From: DASWTL01 sp966250385
GTDB taxonomy: Bacteria > Bacteroidota > Bacteroidia > Sphingobacteriales > Sphingobacteriaceae
Direction: 5' to 3'
DNA length: 64,000 nt
Assembly: GCA_966250385.1 (NCBI GenBank)
Contig: CBINHC010000001.1
Span: 248,001 to 312,000 of the forward strand
The translations under genes and the position numbers were made by a program. This document shows positions 50,821 to 59,833 of this stretch, piece after piece. The first letter of the stretch is position 1, and the number at the start of each line of letters is the position of its first letter. Below the pieces are notes generated by a model. It did not search any database, had not been told where the DNA came from, and was given only the letters and a program-made list of their open reading frames with translations.

Positions 50821-51705
50821 TTATGCGGAAAATTTGTATCCCAGAATCCGGTATGCCAGTTTAGCCAGCGTGTATTCGGAAAGAATGCTGCCTTCGATCG
50901 GGGCGCATTCCACGATATCGAATCCGACCACGTTCCGTTCCCTGCAGACCGTTCTCAGCAGGTCCAGGGTTTCGTTCCAGAACAAGCCGTTCGGTTCAGC
51001 GGTGCCCACCGCCGGCATGATGGAAGGATCGAATCCGTCAGCATCGATCGTGATGTAAACGTCATTGGTCATCGCGTCCACGATCTCGCGGATCCATAAC
51101 GGGTTCGTCCGGATCTGGTGCGCATAGAACGTATGAATGTTATCTGCTTTTTTGATCAGCTGCGCTTCTTCGATACACTGGGCACGGATGCCGGCCTGGC
51201 AAAGGTTGATTCCCATATCATGTACCCGGTGCATCACAGACGCATGGGAGTAGATGTTGTCATGGTAAGAGTAACGGAGATCCGAATGCGCGTCGATTTG
51301 CAATACGGTCAGGTTATCGTATCTTTTCGCGAAGGCCTTTACGAAACCGTAGGTAACCGTGTGCTCTGCGCCCAGCGATACCACGAACTTACCGTCGTCA
51401 AGCAGTCTGGTGGTATGTTCCTCAATGAGGTTCACTGCGTCTGCATCCACTTTTCCCCCGAAGTCCATGGGAGGGAGGGTCGCAATACCTGTTTTCCTGT
51501 AAGTTTCCGTATCCAGTTCCTCATCATACAATTCGACGAATTGTGAGGCAGATATGATGGCGCCGGGCCCTTTTTCGGATCCCATTAAATATGATGAAGT
51601 GTATTCATAGGGGGCGGACTGGATGACAACTTTGCTTTTCTCGTAGCTGTAAAGCTCTTCTTCGGTAATACCCAAAAAATTTTGGTCAGCAGGTAATGCG
51701 TTCAT
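50821..51705 (-). CDS. speB: Agmatinase / ureohydrolase
   Basis: 294 residues. Ureohydrolase manganese-binding blocks: SLGAEHTVTYG, LQIDAHSDLRYSYHDNIYSHASVMHRV and ITIDADGFDPSIMPAVGTAEPNGL. Length and sequence fit agmatinase better than arginase. It hydrolyses agmatine to putrescine and urea; arginase-like specificity is not fully excluded. A TAnnTTTG motif lies 16 nt upstream, with ychF downstream on the same strand. Confidence 0.88.
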   Translation of the reverse strand: MNALPADQNFLGITEEELYSYEKSKVVIQSAPYEYTSSYLMGSEKGPGAIISASQFVELYDEELDTETYRKTGIATLPPMDFGGKVDADAVNLIEEHTTRLLDDGKFVVSLGAEHTVTYGFVKAFAKRYDNLTVLQIDAHSDLRYSYHDNIYSHASVMHRVHDMGINLCQAGIRAQCIEEAQLIKKADNIHTFYAHQIRTNPLWIREIVDAMTNDVYITIDADGFDPSIMPAVGTAEPNGLFWNETLDLLRTVCRERNVVGFDIVECAPIEGSILSEYTLAKLAYRILGYKFSA

Positions 51706-51721
51706 TTTTACAAATTTTCGG

Positions 51722-51729
51722 CAAAGATA
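51722..51729 (-). promoter_or_regulatory. -7 promoter motif of speB
   Basis: TATCTTTG on the minus strand, an exact TAnnTTTG match 16 nt before the start. Confidence 0.5.
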
Positions 51730-51852
51730 GCAATTAAGAAGTCAGGAAAGGAATAAACATCGGGACCTGGCAGCAGCTGGGAAGAAAGCCATGGGAGGGC
51801 GGCCAGCCGGGAGTTTCGCTCGGAGCTCCCGGTCACCGTGAGCGTACAAAAA

Positions 51853-51880
51853 AAGCCACCCGTTTTTATGCTGGTGGCTT
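51853..51880 (-). terminator. Terminator of the DUF3276 gene
   Basis: AAGCCACC (51853-51860) with GGTGGCTT (51873-51880), followed on minus by a run of seven U. Confidence 0.85.
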
Positions 51881-51904
51881 CGCTGTTATACATGTTACTT
51901 CGGA

Positions 51905-52231
51905 TCAGATCTCAAACGAGAAATCATCCTCTGCTTTAACCTCTAATGGGGCTTCCGTAAACTCATAACGTTTTTCAACAACTTCCTGGTTGGCTTTGAT
52001 GTAATCGATGGTGTCTTTCAGACCTTCAGCGAATTTTTCGAAATCTTCTTTGTAAAGGAAAATTTTGTGCTTTACAAAAACTCCATCCTCTAAACGTTTT
52101 TTACTTTCGGTAACGGTAATGTAGTAATCATTGGAGCGCGTCGCTTTTACATCGAAGAAATAAGTTCGCTTCCCTGCTCTTACCTTCTTGGAAAAAACCT
52201 CTTCCCTGTCTTTGTTGTCAAAATCTCCCAT
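51905..52231 (-). CDS. DUF3276 (PUR-alpha-like) protein
   Basis: 108 residues. Blocks EEVFSKKVRAGKRTYFFDVKATRSNDYYITVTESKKR and KHKIFLYKEDFEKFAEGLKDTI are typical of the Bacteroidota DUF3276/PUR-alpha family. Borrelia and eukaryotic homologues bind single-stranded or structured nucleic acid, so a nucleic-acid role is inferred. The C terminus is acidic. It is monocistronic with its own terminator. Confidence 0.9.
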   Translation of the reverse strand: MGDFDNKDREEVFSKKVRAGKRTYFFDVKATRSNDYYITVTESKKRLEDGVFVKHKIFLYKEDFEKFAEGLKDTIDYIKANQEVVEKRYEFTEAPLEVKAEDDFSFEI

Positions 52232-52326
52232 TTGTTGTAGCTTATTGTTGTTGCGTATAAGTTTTTGGTTGGGTAAATATAATGGATAAAGTTTTAAATA
52301 TGCAAAAACAATTCTTTCACCAAAAT

Positions 52327-54111
52327 TTAATTTTCCTGTTCCGCTTCTTCCAGTAATTGTTTCTGATACAGCTCAAAGTAAGCGCCTTTCCGATCCATCA
52401 GGCTGCGGTGATCGCCGGATTCGATAATGCGTCCGTGGTCCAGTACGATAACCTTGTCCGCGTTTTTGATGGTCGATACCCGGTGGGAGATCAGGATAGC
52501 GGTTTTGCCCTGCATGATGCGGCCGAGGTTCGAGAGGATCTCCTCTTCCGTTTTGGTGTCCACGGCCGACAGGCTGTCGTCGAAGATCAGGATCTGAGGC
52601 TCGTTGGCAATGGCCCGCGCAATGGAAACCCGCTGCTTCTGTCCTCCGGATAGGGTCAGCCCCCGTTCGCCGATCAGCGTATCGAAGCCCTTCTCAAACT
52701 GCATGATGTTGCCGTAGACCGCCGCGTCCCTGGCCGCCTGCTCGACATCGGCCTGCCCGTCTTCGCATCCGAACGCGATGTTGTTCCGGATGCTGTCCGA
52801 GAAAAGAAATACATCCTGCGGAACGAATCCGACCTGGCTCCGGTAGGATTTCAGGTCCAGGGAAGGAAGCGGGTTCCCGTCGATCCGGATCTCACCGGAA
52901 TCCGGATCATACATCCGGAGCAGCAGGTTCGCGATGGTGGACTTCCCTGAGCCGGTCTTGCCGATGATCGCCAGGAACTCGCCGGGATTCACATCGAAGG
53001 AAACCTGGTCAAGCGCCGGTATACCGGTGTCCGGATAGGTGAAACTGACATTCCGGAAATAGATCCGGCCGCGGACGTCCGTCCGGTTCGTGCCGGACGT
53101 TATCTCCGGCTCGGTATGCAGAAATTCGTTGATCCTTTTCTGGGAGGCTGCCGCACGCTGGATCAGCGTGGTGACCCAGCCCAGGCTGGATACCGGAAAT
53201 GTCAGCATGTTGACGTAGACGATGAATTCAGCAATATTTCCCGCGGTGATCGTGCCGCGCATGACCTCTACGCCGCCGATGTATACGGTGATGATCGTGC
53301 TGAGGCCCACCAGCAACAGCATGGTTGGATAGTAGAGTGCCTGCACGTTGACCAGCGACATCGAACTCGTTTTGTACACGTCGCTTTCCTTTTCGAAGGC
53401 TTTCCGGATGCTGGCCTCGCGGCCGTAGGCCTTGATCACACGGATCCCGGAGAACGTTTCCTGCACGAAGCTCGAGAGCCTGGACAGCTGGGCCTGGATC
53501 TGTTCGCTTCGCTGATTGATCAGCGTATTGACATAGTAGACCAGGATCACCAGCACCGGCAGCGGCATCAGACAGTAGAGGGCCAGCCGTGGGTTCACTG
53601 CGAGCATGGAGTAAATCACCAGGATGAAGAGGACCGTCGTATTGATCGTATACATGATCGCCGGTCCGACATACATCCGGACCCGGCTGACGTCTTCGGT
53701 GGCCCGGTTCATGAGGTCGCCCGTATTGTTCCGCCGGAAAAAAGCCAGCGTCAGCTTTTGATAGTGCGCGTAGATCTCATTCTTCATGTCGTACTCGATA
53801 TGACGGGACATCAGGATGAGTGTTTGCCGCATGAAAAACATAAACAGGCCCCGCAGCAGGGCCAGCACCAGGACCAGGACGCCGAACAGCAGCAGGCTGG
53901 ACCCAAGGGAATCATAGATGACTTGCTGTTTGCTGAAGCCGTTGAACAGGCGGTAAGTCGCGATATTTTCGGTTACAAGGTCAAAGGCGATGCGGATCAC
54001 CGAAGCCGGCAGGACCGCAAAAATATTGGAAATGATAACAAAAATGATCCCCGGGACAAAGCGCCAGCGGTACTTATAGAAGAATTTATTGAGATATGAA
54101 AGATGTTTCAT
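52327..54111 (-). CDS. ABC exporter, fused permease-ATPase (MsbA-like)
   Basis: 594 residues. Six helices in the N-terminal type I exporter domain (about 15-310). The ATPase domain (about 345-585) has Walker A GKTGSGKSTIAN, signature LSGGQKQRVSIA, Walker B ILIFDDSLSAVD and the switch SHRVST. The Q-loop reads VGFVPQDVFLF. In Gram-negative bacteria such half-transporters flip lipid A or export drugs; the substrate is not settled. A TAnnTTTG motif lies only 8 nt upstream. Confidence 0.92.
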   Translation of the reverse strand: MKHLSYLNKFFYKYRWRFVPGIIFVIISNIFAVLPASVIRIAFDLVTENIATYRLFNGFSKQQVIYDSLGSSLLLFGVLVLVLALLRGLFMFFMRQTLILMSRHIEYDMKNEIYAHYQKLTLAFFRRNNTGDLMNRATEDVSRVRMYVGPAIMYTINTTVLFILVIYSMLAVNPRLALYCLMPLPVLVILVYYVNTLINQRSEQIQAQLSRLSSFVQETFSGIRVIKAYGREASIRKAFEKESDVYKTSSMSLVNVQALYYPTMLLLVGLSTIITVYIGGVEVMRGTITAGNIAEFIVYVNMLTFPVSSLGWVTTLIQRAAASQKRINEFLHTEPEITSGTNRTDVRGRIYFRNVSFTYPDTGIPALDQVSFDVNPGEFLAIIGKTGSGKSTIANLLLRMYDPDSGEIRIDGNPLPSLDLKSYRSQVGFVPQDVFLFSDSIRNNIAFGCEDGQADVEQAARDAAVYGNIMQFEKGFDTLIGERGLTLSGGQKQRVSIARAIANEPQILIFDDSLSAVDTKTEEEILSNLGRIMQGKTAILISHRVSTIKNADKVIVLDHGRIIESGDHRSLMDRKGAYFELYQKQLLEEAEQEN

Positions 54112-54119
54112 CCGGATGG

Positions 54120-54127
54120 CAAAAATA
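54120..54127 (-). promoter_or_regulatory. -7 promoter motif of the ABC exporter gene
   Basis: TATTTTTG on the minus strand, exact match, 8 nt before the ATG. Confidence 0.5.
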
Positions 54128-54181
54128 CAATATATAACACAGCCGGTTCCGGATTTGTAGCTGCGGGTCAGAAATTTTCTC

Positions 54182-54189
54182 TATTTTTG
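54182..54189 (+). promoter_or_regulatory. -7 promoter motif of the leucine dehydrogenase gene
   Basis: TATTTTTG, an exact TAnnTTTG match, 29 nt before the ATG. Confidence 0.5.
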
Positions 54190-54218
54190 CACGCAATATT
54201 CCTCGAAAAATAGCAACA

Positions 54219-55307
54219 ATGTCGTCGATCAAATTTGAAGAAAACTCCGTTTTTAGTCAGTTAGGTTTATTTCAGCATCAGAAAGTGGTCTTCTGTAATG
54301 ATGAAGATACCGGTCTCCGGGCCATTATCGCCATCCATGACACGACCCTGGGACCCGCACTCGGCGGAACCCGGATGTGGGCCTACAATACGGAAGCGGA
54401 AGCACTTCAGGATGTTCTTCGTCTTTCCCGGGGGATGACCTACAAGGCGGCGATCACGGGTCTGAATCTTGGCGGCGGAAAGGCCGTGATCATCGGCGAC
54501 AGCCGGACCGGCAAGAGCGAGGGACTGATGCGGCGCTACGGCCGGTTCATCAAGAACCTGAACGGGGCGTTCATCACGGCTGAGGACGTGGGTACGAGTC
54601 CCAAGGATATGGAATATATCCGGATGGAAACCGAACACGTGACCGGCGTACCTGAATCGCTCGGGGGCAGCGGGGACCCTTCACCGGTAACGGCCAAAGG
54701 GGTGTATATGGGTATTAAAGCCTGCGTAAAGGAGCTTTACGGTACGGATACGCTGGCCGGACGCTCAGTTGCCGTTCAGGGAATCGGTCATGTCGGCGAG
54801 AACCTGGTGCACCTGCTGCGTGAGGAAAATGCAAAGGTCTACGTGAGCGACATCAATGAAGAACGTCTTTCACAGGTAGCCAAGAAATACGGTGCGGTGG
54901 CCGTTGCCAACAACAGCATTTTTGATCTGGATATGGAGATCTATGCTCCGTGCGCACTGGGTGCGACGGTCAATACCGAAACCATCAATAAAATGAACTG
55001 CGCGATCATCGCGGGTGCAGCGAATAACCAGCTGGCCGATGAGCAGCTTCACGGGCGGATGCTTCTCGAAAAGGGAATCATGTACGCACCGGATTACCTG
55101 ATTAACGCCGGCGGTCTGATCAACTGTTATTCGGAGATCGCGGGATTCAGTAAAAAGCGTACCATGCAGCTGGCAGAGAATATCTATGATGCCGCCCGCA
55201 GCGTGCTGAAGAAGTCAAAAGCAGAAAATATCCCGACCAGCGAAGCGGCTAATAAAATCGCCGAAAAGCGTATCGAGGATATCAAGAAGATCAAAGCATC
55301 ATACTAA
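54219..55307 (+). CDS. Leucine dehydrogenase (Glu/Leu/Phe/Val dehydrogenase family)
   Basis: 362 residues. Catalytic lysines lie in MTYKAAITG and GLNLGGGKAVIIGD (K88 in GGGK). The NAD-binding Rossmann motif is VAVQGIGHVGENL. PEDVGTSPKDM-like (here TAEDVGTSPKDM) and NNQLADEQLHG complete the family blocks. The length fits leucine/valine dehydrogenase rather than the larger glutamate enzyme. It deaminates branched-chain amino acids. The next gene, nusB, follows after 40 nt. Confidence 0.9.
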   Translation: MSSIKFEENSVFSQLGLFQHQKVVFCNDEDTGLRAIIAIHDTTLGPALGGTRMWAYNTEAEALQDVLRLSRGMTYKAAITGLNLGGGKAVIIGDSRTGKSEGLMRRYGRFIKNLNGAFITAEDVGTSPKDMEYIRMETEHVTGVPESLGGSGDPSPVTAKGVYMGIKACVKELYGTDTLAGRSVAVQGIGHVGENLVHLLREENAKVYVSDINEERLSQVAKKYGAVAVANNSIFDLDMEIYAPCALGATVNTETINKMNCAIIAGAANNQLADEQLHGRMLLEKGIMYAPDYLINAGGLINCYSEIAGFSKKRTMQLAENIYDAARSVLKKSKAENIPTSEAANKIAEKRIEDIKKIKASY

Positions 55308-55347
55308 CTAAACGGGAACAGTCCCGCTTAAAATTCGTTCTTATAAC

Positions 55348-56295
55348 ATGTTAAACAGAAGGCACCTTAGGGTAAAAGTAGTGCAGGCGTTATATGCCTA
55401 TTATCAGTCAGAGAGTAACGATGTAAAGCCTTTTGAGAAAGCTTTGCTCCAGAGTGTTGATAAAGTGAACGAGATGTACATCTGGATGCTTTCATTACTC
55501 ACTGAAGTTGCCGACTACAGTGTGAGAGATGCTGAGGAGCGTGCCAACAAATACCTCCCGTCGGAAGCCGACCTGAACGCTTCCACCCAGCTGAAGGAAA
55601 ACGTGTTTATCCGGACCCTGCTGGAGAACAAGCAGTACCAGGCTGCCGAGAAAAAATATGCGACATCCTGGTCGTTTGACCCGGAGATCGTCAAAAGTCT
55701 TTTTTCCACGCTGAAGAGCACCCCAGAATATGCAGCGTATCTTCAGGCAGCAGACCGGTCCATCCGGGCGGAAAAGGATATCATCAAGTTTATTTTCAAG
55801 AAGGTGATCATGAAGTCGCCGGCTGTGGAGCAGGCGTTTGAAGAGCGGTTCATCAGCTGGCCGGTAGACAAGGAGGTCCTGCAGGCAATGATCGCAAAGA
55901 CTTTCAAGAACTTCGCGAGCGAAAATCCGCAGGAGAACTCCCTTGCGCAGCTGACTCCGGACTGGGCCGAGGACCGTGTGTTCATTATCGACCTTTTCAA
56001 CAAAACGATCGCGCATGAAGAGGAATACCAGGAACTGATCTCGCAGAAGACCAGGAACTGGGAGGCGGAACGGATCGCCATGATGGATACGCTGCTGATG
56101 CGTACGGCAATCACCGAGCTGGTGCATTTTTCCTCCATCCCGGTGAAAGTGACGATCAACGAATATATCGAGATCGCCAAGGAGTTCAGCACCCCTAAAA
56201 GCAATTCATTTATAAATGGTATCTTAGACAAGATTTTTGGCGATCTGAAAGCTGCCGGCAAGATCCGGAAGTTCGGTCGCGGATTATTGGAATAA
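55348..56295 (+). CDS. nusB: Transcription antitermination factor NusB (long Bacteroidota form)
   Basis: 315 residues, more than twice the E. coli protein. The start MLNRRHLRVKVVQALYAYYQSE is the usual NusB entry, and the C terminus has the family end NEYIEIAKEFSTPKSNSFINGILDKI. The middle (about 40-190) is an insertion typical of the phylum. NusB with NusE supports rRNA antitermination. DUF1573 and yajC follow within 3 and 12 nt, forming one unit closed by a terminator at 57104. Confidence 0.93.
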   Translation: MLNRRHLRVKVVQALYAYYQSESNDVKPFEKALLQSVDKVNEMYIWMLSLLTEVADYSVRDAEERANKYLPSEADLNASTQLKENVFIRTLLENKQYQAAEKKYATSWSFDPEIVKSLFSTLKSTPEYAAYLQAADRSIRAEKDIIKFIFKKVIMKSPAVEQAFEERFISWPVDKEVLQAMIAKTFKNFASENPQENSLAQLTPDWAEDRVFIIDLFNKTIAHEEEYQELISQKTRNWEAERIAMMDTLLMRTAITELVHFSSIPVKVTINEYIEIAKEFSTPKSNSFINGILDKIFGDLKAAGKIRKFGRGLLE

Positions 56296-56297
56296 GT

Positions 56298-56765
56298 ATG
56301 AAAAAACTAATGCTTGCGGCCATCGCGATGGCTTTCCTTGCGGCCTGTAACAATAACAAGGCCCAGACTGAAAATCATTCACTGCACAACCATGATGCGG
56401 TTCCTGCTGCCGGTGCGCAATCTGCTGAGCCGGTCAATGCCGCTGAAGCCCCTGTGATTTCCTTCGAAAAGGAGTCGCATGATTTCGGGGTAGTTACATC
56501 CGGCGAAAAAGTGAAGTATTCGTTCAAATTCAAGAATACCGGTAAGAGCCCGCTGATCATTTCCAATGCGGAAGCCAGCTGCGGATGTACCGTGCCGGAA
56601 TATCCGCATGAGCCGATCGTGCCGGGCGGGGAAGGAACCATCAGTGTCGTGTTCGACAGCGCCAATCGTACCGGAATGCAGAATAAACTGATCTCCGTTT
56701 ATTCGAATGCTGTTCCTGCCGTGGCGGAACTGCATCTGATCGGAGATGTTAAAGAAGCAAAATAA
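56298..56765 (+). CDS. DUF1573 lipoprotein
   Basis: 155 residues. The lipobox AFLAAC precedes a Gln/Asn-rich spacer. The DUF1573 domain (about 55-150) has ISFEKESHDFGVVTSGEKVKYSFKFKNTGKSPLIISNAEASCGCTVPEYP and GGEGTISVVFDSANRTGMQNK, an Ig-like fold. DUF1573 proteins are common surface or periplasmic lipoproteins of unknown role in this phylum. Two bases separate it from nusB. Confidence 0.92.
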   Translation: MKKLMLAAIAMAFLAACNNNKAQTENHSLHNHDAVPAAGAQSAEPVNAAEAPVISFEKESHDFGVVTSGEKVKYSFKFKNTGKSPLIISNAEASCGCTVPEYPHEPIVPGGEGTISVVFDSANRTGMQNKLISVYSNAVPAVAELHLIGDVKEAK

Positions 56766-56777
56766 TTAATCCAGATA

Positions 56778-57083
56778 ATGTTGAATACCATCTTATTACA
56801 GGCAAGCGGAGGAATCATGAGTTTTCTTCCCATGCTGCTTATCATCGTAGTATTTTATTTCTTTATGATCCGCCCGCAGATGAAAAAGGCAAAAGATCAC
56901 AAGAAATATATTGAAGAACTGAAAAAAGGGGATCGTGTTGTTACCAATGCAGGTATACACGGCCGCATCGTGGATATGAACGATACCACCTTCGTCATTG
57001 AGGTTGAAAGCGGAACCAAGATCCGTTTCGATAAGACCGCCATTTCCCTGGAGGCGTCGAAGGCCCTCAATGCAAAGGCATAG
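56778..57083 (+). CDS. yajC: Preprotein translocase accessory subunit YajC
   Basis: 101 residues. A single N-terminal helix (about 15-36, MSFLPMLLIIVVFYFFMIRPQ) is followed by the YajC motif KKAKDHKKYIEELKKGDRVVTNAGIHG and IEVESGTKIRFDKTAI. It associates with SecDF at the inner membrane. It ends the nusB-DUF1573-yajC unit. Confidence 0.95.
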   Translation: MLNTILLQASGGIMSFLPMLLIIVVFYFFMIRPQMKKAKDHKKYIEELKKGDRVVTNAGIHGRIVDMNDTTFVIEVESGTKIRFDKTAISLEASKALNAKA

Positions 57084-57103
57084 TAACTGAAACCCGAAAT
57101 AGG

Positions 57104-57132
57104 AATGCCGCTGGAATGAGCGGCATTTTTAT
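57104..57132 (+). terminator. Terminator of the nusB-yajC unit
   Basis: AATGCCGCT (57104-57112) with AGCGGCATT (57119-57127), GGAATG loop, then T-rich sequence. Confidence 0.9.
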
Positions 57133-57152
57133 TTTCTGAGCGTTTGTTTTTC

Positions 57153-57160
57153 TAACTTTG
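57153..57160 (+). promoter_or_regulatory. -7 promoter motif of the ybbR-like gene
   Basis: TAACTTTG, exact TAnnTTTG match, ending 3 nt before the ATG at 57164. It implies a leaderless or near-leaderless transcript; the terminator just upstream supports an independent promoter here. Confidence 0.5.
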
Positions 57161-57163
57161 GAT

Positions 57164-58111
57164 ATGCCGGTCATCCGATTGAACAAAGCCGAACGGAGGC
57201 GTCTAACCGTCTTCTTTTCCTGCCTTGGGGTTGCCATCCTGGGGTGGCTGTTCTTTGCGTTGTCGAACCTGTATGTCTACGAGGTCAACTCCGTACTCAA
57301 TTACCGGAATGCGCCCATAAACAAGGCTTTCCATCCGCTTCAGGGCGACACGGTCACCCTGAAGGTCGAGGGTACCGGCTGGGATCTGCTCTTCTCCAAG
57401 ATCCGCGTACTACCTACATCGGTGGATGTCGACGTCAGTGAGCTGAATACCCGTAACTATGTGATTATTGAAAAACAGCTCCGGCAGGTGAACCGCCAGT
57501 TCCAGTCCAGCCAGCAGATCGTCTCTATCGAACCGGATACCCTGTATTTCGATTTTTCATCCCGGATCAATAAAAAGATCCCGGTCAACCTCCTGTACAA
57601 GATCCGGTTTGCGCCTCAGCATAAGGTGTCAGGGGCGATTCAGATCAGCCCGGCTTTCGTAACCGTTTCAGGACCTGCAGGTGAACTGAAGGGTATTACC
57701 AAATGGGATACCGACAGTTTGAAGGCCTCGGACGTCGCCACGGATCTTACCGCCAGGATACAGCTCAGGCCCAACCGGAAAAACAACATCGTCATCTATC
57801 CGCGGGTGGTTGACGTCCGCATCCCGGTCTCTGAGTTCACTGAAAAGACCCTGGAGGTTCCCCTGGAAGTTGTCAACCGTGACGGCATCAAGTATATCAG
57901 TCTGTATCCTGAAAAGGTACGGATCACCGTGCACACGTCACTCAGTGACTACCCCAGGATCAATGAGAGCAGTTTCCGGGCTACGGTCGATCTGGCGAAC
58001 TGGCGGAAAAAAGGTTTCAGCCAGCTGCCCGTGGAGATCCTCAAGCGGCCCGCAGCCGTTGAAATTGTCCGGGTGGAACCGGTAGTGGTGGACTTTATTA
58101 TTCATAAATAA
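57164..58111 (+). CDS. YbbR-like domain protein
   Basis: 315 residues from the ATG at 57164 (a TTG at 57158 would add two). One N-terminal helix (about 13-35, LTVFFSCLGVAILGWLFFAL) anchors a periplasmic region with repeated YbbR-like beta domains: INKKIPVNLLYKIRFAPQH, AFVTVSGPAGELKGI and KTLEVPLEVVNRDGI. In Firmicutes the related CdaR regulates a cyclase; here no cyclase gene is adjacent, so the role is unknown. Its stop overlaps the coaE start (TAATG). Confidence 0.85.
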   Translation: MPVIRLNKAERRRLTVFFSCLGVAILGWLFFALSNLYVYEVNSVLNYRNAPINKAFHPLQGDTVTLKVEGTGWDLLFSKIRVLPTSVDVDVSELNTRNYVIIEKQLRQVNRQFQSSQQIVSIEPDTLYFDFSSRINKKIPVNLLYKIRFAPQHKVSGAIQISPAFVTVSGPAGELKGITKWDTDSLKASDVATDLTARIQLRPNRKNNIVIYPRVVDVRIPVSEFTEKTLEVPLEVVNRDGIKYISLYPEKVRITVHTSLSDYPRINESSFRATVDLANWRKKGFSQLPVEILKRPAAVEIVRVEPVVVDFIIHK

Positions 58112-58707
58112 TGCTGAAAGTAGGAATTACCGGCGGCATAGGGAGCGGTAAGACCACCGTGTGCCGGATCTTTGAAATGCTGGGCATTCCTGTCTTTTAT
58201 GCCGACGAGGTTGCCAAAAAGGTAATGACATCGGATATGATCCTCGTCGGAGGGATCCGGGACACGTTCGGTGAGGCCTCCTACTCAGCGGCAGGCGAAC
58301 TGAACCGCAAACACCTGGCGGATCTGGTCTTCAACGATACCCGGCAGCTCGAAAAACTGAATGCCCTGGTGCACCCGGCGGTTTTCCGCGCGTTTGATCA
58401 GTGGGCTGCCTCGGTGGAGAATGCTCCGTACCTGCTCAAGGAAGCCGCGTTGCTGTTTGAGAGCGGATCCTATAAAATGTGTGACCTCAATGTGCTGGTC
58501 ACAGCGCCGGAGGAGTTGCGTATACGCCGGGTCACCCGGAGGGATGGGGTCGCTCCTGAGGCGGTCCGCCAGCGAATGAACAAGCAGTTCACCGACGAGC
58601 AGAAGATGCCGATGTCGGATTTTGTGATCGTCAATGACGAGCGATCACTGCTCATCCCGCAGGTGCTTCAGCTTCACCAGCACTTTCTAACCTTGTCCAG
58701 CCAATGA
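58111..58707 (+). CDS. coaE: Dephospho-CoA kinase
   Basis: 198 residues. P-loop GITGGIGSGKTTVC at residues 5-18, then VFYADEVAKKVM and RHLADLVF-like (here NRKHLADLVFND), and PYLLKEAALLFESG. The lid motif is RVTRRDGV. It phosphorylates dephospho-CoA in the last step of CoA synthesis. The start overlaps ybbR and the stop overlaps the exonuclease start, so three genes are tightly coupled. Confidence 0.96.
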   Translation: MLKVGITGGIGSGKTTVCRIFEMLGIPVFYADEVAKKVMTSDMILVGGIRDTFGEASYSAAGELNRKHLADLVFNDTRQLEKLNALVHPAVFRAFDQWAASVENAPYLLKEAALLFESGSYKMCDLNVLVTAPEELRIRRVTRRDGVAPEAVRQRMNKQFTDEQKMPMSDFVIVNDERSLLIPQVLQLHQHFLTLSSQ

Positions 58708-59651
58708 TCCAGCCCGATTTTATTATAGAGAACGCAAACGGCCTGTACTGCCAGGCCGGGGACTTTTATCTGGACCCGCAGCTGCCGGTTGACCGGGCGG
58801 TCATCTCCCATGCGCATGGTGATCATGCCGTACCCGGGAACCGCCGGGTTTACTGCACGGCGCCTACCGCAGAAATCATGCAGCTCCGGCTCGGGAAGAA
58901 CGCCGGGGGGGCCTTTGCGGTGCATGACTATTCCGCGCCGTTTGCCCTGAACGGCGTACAGATAACCTTTATATCAGCAGGCCATATCTTGGGTTCTGCA
59001 CAGGTTCTGCTGGAGTATGACGGTGTCCGATACCTGTATACGGGCGACTATAAACTCCAGGAGGATCATACCTGCCTGCCTGCCGACTTTATTGCGGCTG
59101 ATGTGCTGGTCACCGAAAGTACCTTTGCGCACCCGGATACAGCCCATCCGTCCCATGTTGAGGAAATCAGCAAACTGAACGAACACAGCCATAACATTCT
59201 CCTGGGAGCTTACGGACTGGGCAAGGCCCAGCGGTTGTCGCGGCTGATCTCCGACCACTGTCCGCAAAGGAAGGTGCTGATCCACCACTCGATTCTGCCG
59301 ATTCACCGGCTGTACGAAAAGTTCGGATTCAGCCCTGGGCGTTACGAGCCGTATAACAGGAAGCTCATGAAGGAACCCGGCAGGGGATATGTCTATATCG
59401 TGCCGCCCATTACGTTCAATAACTATTTCCGGGCCCGTGGAGTTCTCCGCATCTTTGCCTCGGGCTGGAAGCGGCTGCAGCAGCAGAACGACGCGGAACT
59501 GCTCATTTCCGATCACGTCGACTGGGCGGACATCCTGAAAATGGTTGACCGCGTAAAACCGAAAGAAATATGGACTGTTCATGGTAACGGAAAATATCTT
59601 CAGGAAAAGTTTGCAGATACCATCCCCGTAAAGGCTCTGAACTCATGTTAG
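58704..59651 (+). CDS. MBL-fold exonuclease (ligase-associated type)
   Basis: 315 residues. Metallo-beta-lactamase motif SHAHGDH at about residues 33-39, followed by ISAGHILGSAQVLLEYDGVRYLYTGD. The C-terminal beta-CASP-like block (ILLGAYGLGKAQRLSRLI, IHHSILPIHRLYE) and WTVHGNGKYLQEKF fit the ligase-associated DNA exonuclease family. Such enzymes usually sit next to an ATP-dependent DNA ligase; none is here. Overlap with coaE is 4 nt. Confidence 0.88.
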   Translation: MIQPDFIIENANGLYCQAGDFYLDPQLPVDRAVISHAHGDHAVPGNRRVYCTAPTAEIMQLRLGKNAGGAFAVHDYSAPFALNGVQITFISAGHILGSAQVLLEYDGVRYLYTGDYKLQEDHTCLPADFIAADVLVTESTFAHPDTAHPSHVEEISKLNEHSHNILLGAYGLGKAQRLSRLISDHCPQRKVLIHHSILPIHRLYEKFGFSPGRYEPYNRKLMKEPGRGYVYIVPPITFNNYFRARGVLRIFASGWKRLQQQNDAELLISDHVDWADILKMVDRVKPKEIWTVHGNGKYLQEKFADTIPVKALNSC

Positions 59652-59833
59652 CGGAAGAAGATTATTACTGGGAGAACGGGTTGATCGTCTTTACCGCCGC
59701 CTATCACCTGAAGCGCGGCACCTGTTGCAGGAGCCAGTGCAGGCATTGTCCCTGGAATTACGGGCGGAAGAAAACAAAAAACGAGAAGAAAAGTACCGTT
59801 GATAATGAAACTGGAACACGAAATCAGCAGTAA
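59645..59833 (+). CDS. DUF5522 small cysteine-rich protein
   Basis: 62 residues. EEDYYWENGLIVFTAAYHLKRGTCCRSQCRHCPWNYG matches the DUF5522 family (CC-x3-C-x2-C motif, possible metal site). Function is unknown. It overlaps the end of the exonuclease gene by 7 nt and its C terminus overlaps the MarR start. Confidence 0.85.
   Translation: MLAEEDYYWENGLIVFTAAYHLKRGTCCRSQCRHCPWNYGRKKTKNEKKSTVDNETGTRNQQ

Noticed and set aside
51708..51893. Open frame of 61 residues on minus
   Set aside because: It covers the promoter of speB and the terminator of the DUF3276 gene.
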